Below are positions 55,859 to 64,000 of a stretch of DNA of 64,000 nt, piece after piece. Positions within the stretch are counted from its first letter, which is position 1; every line of letters begins with the position of its first letter. The notes below the pieces were generated by a model. That model did not search any database. It saw only the letters and a program-made list of their open reading frames with translations, and was not told the DNA's origin. The position numbers and the translations under genes were made by a program. This stretch comes from Pleurodeles waltl (Eukaryota > Chordata > Amphibia > Caudata > Salamandridae): the NCBI RefSeq assembly GCF_031143425.1, contig NC_090437.1:843647978-843711977 (forward strand), given 5' to 3'.

Positions 55859-57640
55859 TGTAGGAAGATGGTTCTGGGTATACCATACCAAAATGGGATA
55901 TAGGGCCAGATGTAGCAAGATAGCAAATTGCAAAGACCCACCTCATTAATATTAATGAGGCGGGTCGCAAATTGCGGCCCCATAGCGACTATGGGCACTC
56001 ACGGGTATGGAGGCCTGCTGTAGTCAGCAGACCTCCATGCCCGTGACTGCTTTTAAATAAAGCAGTTTTTTTTTCTTCCAAGTGTAGCCCGTTTTCCTTT
56101 AAGGAAAACGGGCTGCACTTAGAAAAAAAACCAAAACCTTTTGTTTCTGATTTTTTCAGGGCAGGTAGTGGTCCGTTGGACCACTACCTGCTCTGAAAAA
56201 ATAATTTGGGGTCCAGTCACAAAGGGGAAGGGGTCCCATCCCGTTTGCGAGTGGGTTACCATCCACTTCTAGTGGATGGTAACTGCGACTCCATTTGCGA
56301 CCGCGTACGTGGTCGCAAATGGAGTTGCATACCACTGCGACTCGCAAATAGGAAGGGAACACCCCTTCCTATTTGCGACTCTGAAATGCATTTTGCAAGT
56401 CGGTTCCGACTCGCAAAATGCATTTCTGCTTAGCAAACACACGTTTGCGACTCGCAAACGGCGATTTTCGCCATTTGCGACTCGCAAATGGTTTGCTACA
56501 TCTGGCCCATAGTGTGCACAGAATCCAGGGGTTCCTCAGAGGCTTAACAGAAGCTAAAGTAGATAATACTAATGCTCTCTTTTGTGGTAGTGTGGTTGAG
56601 CAGTTAGGCTTATCAGAGGGTAGTGCAAAGCATTTGTTGTACACACACACAGACAATAAAGGAAGCGCACACTCAATAACTAACTCCAGACCAATGTTGT
56701 TTATATAACAGAAACACCTTTTGTAAATTTATTTCTAGAACCACAAGACTCAAGTTGCCGGTAAGTACATAAAGAAATAAGTATTCCACAGATGTATCAA
56801 TACCACTTTTATTAGAATTGGCAAGTTATACAGTATTTAAATAAATGGCAATAATCTGTTTTAAAAGTTGACACTGCAATTTTCAGAAACAGTTCCTGGG
56901 GGAGAAAAGTTAGTAGGATTTTTAGGTAAGTATAAGACTTACAGTTCCATTGTCAATGAAGTTAGGGAGTCCACATGTTGGGGTTTAAGTTAACCCCAAA
57001 AACCCACCACCAACAACACAGGGCCGGCCAGGTGCAGAGGTCATAGATGAAGCTAATTTAACATGGGCTCCGATGAAGACTGGGGTCACTCGGAATCAGG
57101 CCTGCTTGCAGGTAAGTACCCGTGTCTTTGGAGGGCAAACCTGGGGGGTTAAGAGAAACACTGGGGGTGCAGAGGTCAGCACCAATCACACACCCTCAGT
57201 GGCGCAGGGGCGGCCGGGTGCAGGGTTTAAACAGCGTCGGGCTCCCAATGCTTTCCTATAGGTGCCACAAAGATGCTGCAGGTGAAGTCCAGGCGTTCGG
57301 TTCCAGGAAACCAAAGGCTGGACAAGGAGGGGCACCTGCTGGACATTGCTGCTGCGAAGGTCGGATTCCCCAAGCCCAGGGGGCTGCGGGTGCAGAGGAA
57401 CCTTTTAGCATTGGGAATCTTCGTCCGGTTCTGTCGTGGTTGGGGGGGGGGGTCCTCCGGATTCAGGCTGCAGGTGTTGTCTGGTGGACTGAAGTGGTCA
57501 ACCCAGGGTGGACACTTGCTCAGAATCACATGGGGACCAGCTCTAGTCAGTTAGGCCACCTGCTCCACAATCAAAAAGGCCAATATGGAGTGGGTGTCAA
57601 CTCATTCAAATCTTGAGCTTGTGAGCACTCAGCACGTTTT
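55859..57640 (-). repeat. 5' LTR of Gmr1-like copy 2 (3' part), with MITE inside
   Basis: In reverse, TGTAGGAAGATGGTTCTGGG at 55859 corresponds to the CTTCCTACA end of the solo LTR at 21003. After the MITE (55903-56508) the match resumes with AGTGTGCACAGAATCCAGGG, CTTAACAGAAGCTAAAGTAG, AGCAGTTAGGCTTATCAGAG, GGTGCAGAGGTC and GGCCTGCTTGCAGGTAAGTACC. Similarity fades after about 57250. The upstream boundary near 57640 is approximate because the first part of the LTR is missing. Confidence 0.7.
55903..56508. repeat. MITE, 606 bp, GGGCCAGATGTAGCAA ends, ATA duplication
   Basis: The ends GGGCCAGATGTAGCAA and TTGCTACATCTGGCCC are near-perfect inverses (the right reads GTTTGCTACATCTGGCCC). ATA flanks both sides (55900-55902 and 56509-56511). 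Removing the element and one ATA restores GATATAGTGTGCACAG, which fits the uninterrupted LTR at 20950-20990 in reverse. It is the youngest-looking member of this family in the window. The interior has palindromes such as CCGTTTTCCTTTAAGGAAAA and CAGGTAGTGGTCC/GGACCACTACCTG. Confidence 0.88.
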
Positions 57641-59067
57641 CTGTTTCAGGTGTTACACAATGATTCTCAACTAAATGTTTGAAACTATAGAGAGTGACGA
57701 TCTGACCTTACTGTGTTGCAGCTTTGCTTGGTCCTTGATGGGATTAATTGTTAACCCATTAATGTTTTCCTTTGTTATTGTTAATAATGTGTTTACCCAA
57801 AGGTCTGGGCATATTCACTTTTTGTTGCTCCTGCTATTAAATATTTGCTTGATAATAGGTCACCTTTGTCTCCCTGCACAGCCTACTGCCTGCCAGTGTT
57901 CCACAAAGGCTGCCAAAGAGTCCAGATGCAGTCACTTTTATATGGTGGTAACACTACAAAGTAACACTACTGCCTTAACTCCCAAAGCAAGACTGGTTTT
58001 ACACTACAGGGTTCCCTCAGTGAGTCCCCACCCCAGAATTCTGTCAAATTCATCACTGCTGACTGCCTCAATGTATGTGACCCCCCTTCAGACATACTTG
58101 GAAGAGGCAGGAACAAGGAGTCTACCTTCGTTGAGGAACCTACCACGTTAGTCATGCTACAGCAGTAATCTAATTCATCAGCTTTTTCACAGGGCTAGGG
58201 GCTTCAACAGACGCAAGTCAGTCCTGCCATGGTCAGCAAGCAAAAGTATGGGAGATGGATCAGGAGCCCTGAAGGAACACAGCAATCTTGGCCAAAGTCC
58301 TGTTTATTTTTTCCTATTAATTGCTTAGGATCTTGCAGTCAGCTCAAGTTCACTTTATGCCAGACATAAAAAGAAGTTATAACAGGAAATGTGTAAAGTT
58401 AACCATCTTATGTTAACTAATAGGAAATCCTCCGCACTGAATTTCAGTTATTGTTGTGTTCGTTTCACACTTATTAATCTCATGCTTGAGTTTCTTCTGT
58501 TCAAACTTGGGTGTTACCCTTTGATCACTGGGTGGTGTGTGTCATAAAAGTGTCACCATCCCTACTGGGAAAGAGTGTCTTCCATAGTTGCATTACAGGC
58601 CTCTATTTTTTCACGTCCTTCTAACACTGTACCTGTTATTAACTCTGATTTATAGGTTCAGATTTTCATGAATCCATATATCTGATGCAGTTAATGGCTT
58701 AATACCCCAATCCCCGGTGCAGTTCGGGCTCAAAACCCTTCTTCAGGGGGTTAGCATTCTGTGTTCTTGAATAAACATCTTGAAACAGCAACCAGAGACG
58801 CACAACTTTTGTTTTCAAAAACACAAGTATTGTGTAAGAACAACGTGGTAAAACTAAAGGGTTTGGACAGTAAACCTAACCATCGCCAGAACAAAGTAGC
58901 TGTAAAAATCCCAAAATAGACATGTTATAGCTAAGAGTACAAAGGAAACACAGAAGAGAGGCAGCCTCAGAGGTTTCATAAATGGTACAGGGCCACTCAA
59001 TAACAGTGTCATCAACACAGATTGTGGACCTAATTAGTCACAGTTGCACAGAACCTATCAAATTGAG
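57641..59067. other. No gene recognised
   Basis: Mixed sequence with a 158-codon plus-strand frame at 57675-58151 that is rich in hydrophobic residues but shows no family similarity or consistent codon use. I consider it chance. A polyadenylation-like AATAAA at 58771 belongs to an unidentified repeat (AACCCTTCTTCAGGGGGTT hairpin just before it). Confidence 0.35.
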
Positions 59068-60001
59068 GGCCATATTTATACTCCGTTTGCGCCGAAATTG
59101 CGTCGTTTTTTTTGACGCAATTTCGACGCAAAACTAACGCCAACTAACGCCATATTTATACTATGGCGTTAGAGGCGAATAGCGCCAAAGTTCCCGGAAT
59201 GTGCGTCATTTTTTAGCGTGAACCCCTTCCTTGCGTTAATGATATGCAAGGGAGGCGTTCCCGTCTAAAAAATGACTCCCAGGACTTTACGTGGTATTTA
59301 TACTCCCGGGCAAAAGAGACGCCCGGGAGTTGGCGTGGCTAAAAACGGCGCATTTGCGCCACTTTTTAACGCCTGCTCAGGGCAGGCGTTAAGGGGCCTG
59401 TGGGCTCAAAATGAGCCCACAGGTGCCCTCCCATGCCCCCAGGGACCCCCCCTGCCACCCTTGCCCACCCCAGGAGGACCCCCAAGGATGGAGGGACCCA
59501 CCCCAGGGACATTCAGGTAAGTTCAGGTAAGTTTTATTTTTTATTTTTTATATTTTATTTTGGTGGCATAGGGGGGCCTTATTTGTGCCCCCCTACATGC
59601 CACTATGCCCAATGACCATGCCCAGGGGACAGAAGTCCCCTGGGCATGGCCATTGGGCAAGGGGGCATGACTCCTATCTTTCCAATGATAGGAGTCATGT
59701 TGATGGGGGATGGGCGTCGTTAAAAAATGGCGCAAGTCGGGTTAAGACGATTTTTTCGACGTAACCTGACTTGCCCCATTTTAAGACGCCCATGCGCCAT
59801 TTTCCCCCTACGCCGGCGCTGTCTGGTCTACGTGGTTTCTTCCCACGCAAACCAGGCAGCGCCGGTCTGATTGCGCCGTCTAACGCCATTCCATAAATAC
59901 GGCGCCCGCATGGCGCTTCAGAATGGCGTTAGACGGCGCAAAACTTTTTGACGCTAAACTGCGTTAGCGCAGTTTAGCGTCAAAAAGTATAAATATGGGC
60001 C
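59068..60001. repeat. Palindrome-rich MITE, 934 bp, TGAG flanks
   Basis: The ends GGCCATATTTATACT and AGTATAAATATGGGCC are inverted. TGAG occurs at 59064-59067 and 60002-60005 (or a 3-bp TGA if one more G belongs to the element). Inside are many inverted GCGTTA/TAACGC and GACGC words, with further paired blocks (CCATATTTATACTATGG near 59150, GGTATTTATACTCCCGGGC near 59292 against AAATACGGCGCCCG near 59894), so it looks like nested palindromes. No transposase. It shares terminal wording with 6771-6926. Confidence 0.78.
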
Positions 60002-60005
60002 TGAG

Positions 60006-60739
60006 TACCTTCTATAAGGCCCCTCTGTGAACATGGACTGCTTAATGCCTGTAATTAGTAGGCCTGTGCTGAGCAACCCAGACCATTATAAGTAAGGAGA
60101 GTTGTGATGCTACTGGATTGAACTGGCCTTATGCAAGACTGACAAAAACAAATGTAGAAATAAGAATCCCAGTTATGGCAGCCAGCAAGATTTGTCAGAG
60201 AACGCCAGGTACATTGTGACTGCTCGTCCTGTCTGCCATTATGGCTTTGCTAGTTTCACCAGATCAGGGGCTAAAAGATCATGCAGTACGCTTGAGCAAA
60301 TGGCGGCTACGATTACGGTCCAGGAAAGACAGGCCATCAGAACCAGTAAAGGCAGTGACATAGCTTTCTAGTACATAATCCTGATTCTTACCTGTCTGCA
60401 TCAGAACTACAGCGACTCTCAACAGAAATACATAGTTGGTGGTTTCAGTGACAGCTGCCCTCCTGATCAGGACCAGTCTGACTCCACCTATTCCCCTTTC
60501 CTCCGAAGTTCAGCATTGCTGAACCTTTTGGTTAAGGTCAGACGATATGTGTTAATGGGTGCTAAGGCACCACTCACTGCAAGACTGTTAGTGCTCTCGT
60601 CAGACCCACAGCATTGTGGTAGATGCAGCCGTTACATTTTTATGTCTTTTTTCTGGCTTCAGTTAAGTAGTTAACACTGTTCAATTTGCTGTGAGGCAAC
60701 CTTCTTTTATTAAAGCACTTAAATGAAAGAATCTCCCTG
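60006..60739. other. No gene recognised
   Basis: No significant open frame or repeat end was recognised. The left part of the older LTR probably starts somewhere in or before this stretch. Confidence 0.3.
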
Positions 60740-63700
60740 CTGCCTAGACCTGCAACTGCAACCTGCCTGAGCCTGTTGGCCTCTGCTGTAGTGTGTTTCT
60801 GACCCCCCCAAGAGGTGCCCCTCTGGTCCTGGAGCCTTGGTGTGGCATCGGTTGAGCTTTCTCCTCAAGAAATAGAAAAATTGTGAAGTTTTGGCTCTTC
60901 AGAAACGGGCCTGTTTGCACCAAGATCTTGCCATCCGCCAATGCAAAGCTCCAGTGAACCTGACTTTTCGCACCACAGCGACTGCCAATTATGTTGGGCA
61001 ACATAAGATTTGCACTCCACACAACAGCATCAACAGCTCGCAGTGATCTCCAACCCCAAGCGCCAGCATCAACTGTCTGCAATGCCCAACAGGATGTTCA
61101 TGCTACAGCAAAGACCGTCTGTGACGCCCGGCCTGCTCCTCACACTACATCAACAGCCATCCACAATGCCCTTCCTGCTCCTGTTCTTTCAGCAGGACTA
61201 AACTGGTCCCTGTATCTGGCATGCACTCCATCACATTCAGCCTAAATTTATGACTTTCACCCGGTCTTCCATGACCAGATAACCACAAGTGGAGTTTTGA
61301 GCTCTTAAGTGCTTTATTTACCTGAAATCTTTAAAGTTGCATAGCTCTGGTTCTACTGATTGGATTCTTGTCATATTGGTGTCAAATAGTTTATTAAAAA
61401 TGCTCTATTTTTCTAAATTGGTGTGGAATTTTCTTGTATTGCGTTATCACTTTATTACTGTCTGTATGCTGTTAGAACTGGGGTTTCTAGTTGTCAGAGT
61501 ATGCACCCTGTACAAGCAGGAACCACCACTTCTTGTCAAGGTAAGCTGGATACACACTTGGAGATAATTTGTGCTCACCCTCTGGTAGCTTGGTACAGAG
61601 TAGGCAGGCTTATCTAAAGAGGCAATGCATAAAGTATTTGTGCAAAACACACACACACAGTAACACAATGAAAACACCACAAAAAGACTCCAAACAGGTT
61701 TATAAAAATAGAAAGTAATTGTTTGAGTAAATCAAGACCACAACAACAAAAACACAGTCAGTAGAAGTCGAAATATTATTTTTTAAAGAATAAACAAAAA
61801 ATAGTGCTTAGAAGTCAATAGCACTAAAAGGTGACATGAGGTCGTGCTAGACTGGGATAAATCCAAAGTTCAGGCCGCCCAAGATGAAGGGCAGGCCGAC
61901 TATAGAATCCAGGCAAGGTCTGCTGAAAAAGTACCTTGGATGGAAGAAGCATCAAAGTCGAAGTTTCGATGCATGGAGCAGAAGAGGTAATGTGTCGCTC
62001 ACTCACTGCCAATCAAGGAGATGTAGGTGATGTGTAAATTCCAAGCTGCGCAGCATCAAGGATGCATTGAAGATCAGGTAGTGTTGAACATCAAGGCGAT
62101 GTTTCGTTGTCAAACTGCTGGGCTGAAGTGAAGTATTGGCGCTGAGCCACACAAGGTTGAAGATGCATCAGAATCTGGGGATGATGCATTGTGCTGTAGG
62201 CAATGCGGCGTCCACGGCTCGGGCAGCAGTGGCAATGCATTTAAGTTGAGTAGAAATGTGCCAGTTCTGATTGGCACAACATCACTGATGCAGTGGTTTT
62301 CTTGTGTTGCAGCACGGATACTCACTTCCAAGGACCCAGGACTTGATTGGTACCACTTGTTAGAGCAGGACTCACAGCAGACAGAGCCAAGGTGCTGGTT
62401 GCAGGATGCAGACAGCTTGTGATGTCCCTGAGACTGTAGGAGAACAGGGGGCAAACCAACAAGCCACTGGACTCACTCTGGCTTCAGATAAGAGGGGTCC
62501 AGTCCTTCCTCAGCAGGCCAGAGATCAGCAGGCAGCAGAGTAACTCATCAAAGCAGAGAGCAGTCCTTCTTGGAAAGCAGTCCAGCAGAGTGGCACTCCT
62601 TGTAGCACAGCAGTCCTTACTCCTGGCAGAGTTCTTCGCAGGTCCAGTAGTGTACTGATTTGGTAGGGTCAGAGACCCAGTTCTTATACCAAAATGTGCC
62701 TTAGAAGCGGGGGTGACTTAAAAGAAGGGTATTGAAAGTGCACAGAGGTCCTTTCTTCCTCAGCCCTGGCTCCAGACTGTCAGTAAGGGGTAATTAGTCC
62801 TTTGTGTGGGAACAGGCACGCCATATTCAGTTGTAAGTGTCAGCTCCCTTCCATCCTTCCTGCCCAGGAAGCCCCTTTAGAATGCAGATGAATGCAGATG
62901 AGTGCTCAGACACACCTACCGTTCCAGTGTTTGTGTCTAGAGGGAACGCACAAAGTGCAGCCCCAAAGTATACCCCAGACGTGTATTAGAAACATATTGC
63001 AGGCACACAGAGCTGTAAGAGCAGAGAAATTCTGATCAGGAATTACAGCATAAAAATACATTAAGGAATTCCTAATGCTGGCCTGTGAAAGGAGAAGGCC
63101 TCACTGGAGTGAAAAATGACCTTGGGAGTTTTTCACTACGAGGACATGTAAGACGTAAAATTACGTCTTGCCTTTTATTTGCATAGCACCCTGCCCTATG
63201 GGCTACCTAGGGCCTATCTTTGGGATGACTTATATGTAATAAAGGTGAAATTTAAAGGCTTGGCAAGGGGTTTTAAAATGGCAAGTCAAAGTGGCAATGA
63301 AACTGCACACACAGGCTTGGCAGTGGCAGACCTGAGATATATTTAAAGGGCTACTTAGGTGGGTGGTACAATCAGTGCTGTAGCCCCCCTAGTAGCATTT
63401 CATTTACAGGCCCTGGGTATATGGTATACCACTTTACAAGGAACTTGCAAGTAAATTAAATATGCCAATTGTGGACACACCAATCTTACCATGTTTAGGA
63501 GAGAAACACATGCACTTTAGCACTGGCCAGCAGTGGTAAAGTGCTCAGAGTCCTAAGGCCAACAAAAAGATACAACAAAAATGTGAGACAAACTGGCAAA
63601 AGGTTTGGGAAAAGACCACCCAAAAGCTTGCAGGTTTTACATATGCTGCATAAATACTGTACATAGTATCTCTAAGTTAAGCCTGACTGCATTTGTGCCA

Positions 63701-63821
63701 CACTACCAGAGGGTTAAGCACAGGTTAACTTAGTGACGTTTGTGGTTCACACTGACAAGGACTGTGGTTGTTGCTTGAGTAGGGTTTACACCCCTCTCAA
63801 CCAATAACCCAATTTCTTACA
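60740..63821 (+). repeat. Old LTR (3' part), split by a younger solo LTR
   Basis: 60740-61469 resembles 6100-6660 (for example GGACTAAACTGGTCCCTGTA, GACCAGATAACCACAAGTGG, TACTGATTGGATTCTTGTC). After the insert, 63647-63740 matches 7243-7288 plus 13898-13960 (CTGCATAAATACTGTACATA, AAGTTAAGCCTGACTGC, GTGCCACACTACCAGAGGG). The unit closes with AACCCAATTTCTTACA at 63821. The two halves join correctly across the inserted LTR, so they were one LTR. Its 5' start was not located. Confidence 0.65.
61470..63641 (-). repeat. Solo LTR, 2172 bp, nested, TSD TATGC
   Basis: TGTTAGAACTGGGG at 61470 and GCAGGTTTTACA ending at 63641 are the termini. TATGC stands at 61465-61469 and 63642-63646. By comparison with 3369 the sense strand is minus (TGTAAAACCTGC to CAGTTCTAACA). 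The segment 63110-63570 is the module also found at 2850-3330 and 3430-3900. A (CA)n tract lies at 61650-61662. No internal region remains. Confidence 0.88.
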
Positions 63822-64000
63822 TTGATGTATTACATGGACTGTTAAGGTTGTGATTTTATGGTATATCAAAACAGACTAAAACTACGATGATGATGAATAT
63901 AGCCATATATGAAAATAGAACTGGCAATATGGTGTACGAGGAACACAATTTGGAGTCCTTGTCCTGTTTTGCTATGAGGACCAGAGTCGATTGAGCCACT
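63822..64000. other. No feature recognised at the right edge
   Basis: AT-rich sequence after the LTR end. Nothing could be identified. Confidence 0.3.

Larger units (their letters stand above)
45187..57640 (-). mobile_element. Gmr1-like Ty3/gypsy element (copy 2) with nested insertions
   Basis: Read on the minus strand the order is 5' LTR part (57640-55859), leader with L2 LINE inserted (55717-50774), gag (50664 to about 49450), protease-like region (49408-48932), integrase (about 48590-47384), RT (about 47300-46740), RNase H (46696 to about 45970), purine tract GGGAGGGGG (45963-45971), 3' LTR part (45958-45187). Integrase before RT is the Gmr1-like arrangement. The gag has a SCAN-like capsid region, as expected because SCAN domains derive from Gmr1-type gag. 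Both LTRs are incomplete: the 3' one lost its end, the 5' one its beginning. Frames have scattered stops and shifts but are far better than copy 1. No envelope gene is present. Confidence 0.85.

Noticed and set aside
57122..57616. 164-codon plus-strand frame
   Set aside because: Antisense within LTR-derived sequence; no similarity to a protein family.
61470..63821. A single element with ~180-bp terminal inverted repeats
   Set aside because: The similarity of the ends is explained by a solo LTR (61470-63641, TATGC duplication) nested antisense within an older LTR that ends at 63821.
1..64000. tRNA, rRNA or CRISPR arrays
   Set aside because: No cloverleaf with A and B boxes, no rRNA core sequence and no regularly spaced short repeats with unique spacers were recognised; the tandem arrays present are minisatellites.

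Overview
This is vertebrate, very probably salamander, nuclear DNA. The left 24 kb lies in the first intron of a host gene on the minus strand: 24341-24536 is a clean first coding exon of ASB5 (65 codons plus one base, then a GT donor). No other host exon was recognised. Nearly everything else is nested transposable elements, many with target-site duplications (TSDs). The mix of giant ~2.1 kb LTRs, Gmr1-like gypsy elements, L1 and L2-like LINEs, and Harbinger elements starting GGGGGTCATTCCGACC suggests a newt such as Pleurodeles. That species guess is inference.

Layout. 285-2760: wreck of a Gmr1-like gypsy element (integrase, then RT, then RNase H), followed by LTR sequence from 2808 and a second LTR-like unit from 3369. 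7289-13897: full-length L1-type LINE with a 12-bp TSD, an intact ORF1 and an ORF2 broken by one TGA. 14963-17066: two MITEs. 18910-21003: solo LTR with TSD GAAGT. 21085-22290: L2-like fragment carrying a small hAT MITE. 24341-24536: ASB5 exon 1. 25088-28380: L2-like LINE copy A. 29201-32896: three MITEs.

33219-42105 is the centrepiece: an 8.9-kb autonomous-type Harbinger transposon with terminal inverted repeats and a TTA TSD. It carries three spliced genes rather than the usual two: a HARBI1-type transposase (exons 33549-33631 and 38528-39506, plus strand, one premature TGA), a SANT/Myb-like gene reading inward from the right end (41505-41127 joined to 40801-40032), and a second, different SANT/Myb-like gene with a very long Ser/Thr/Pro tail (38064-35419, three exons, minus strand). 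The last one lies wholly inside the transposase intron. In the same intron are 29-, 30- and 64-bp minisatellites, and a GGCGGT-rich cluster sits in front of both genes.

42780-45185: a second L1-type element with an intact 407-residue ORF1 but only the first codons of ORF2. 45187-57640: a Gmr1-like gypsy element on the minus strand with gag, protease, integrase, RT, RNase H in that order and a SCAN-like gag. An L2-like LINE (50774-55717) with ~600-bp tandem monomers at its 5' side is inserted in its leader, and a MITE is inserted in its 5' LTR. 59068-60001: another MITE. 60740-63821: an old LTR split by a younger solo LTR (61470-63641, TSD TATGC).

Apart from ASB5, the genes serve transposition. 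The Harbinger proteins would act together (SANT proteins bind and recruit, the transposase cuts). The LINE proteins copy by target-primed reverse transcription. Most copies are dead by one or a few lesions.
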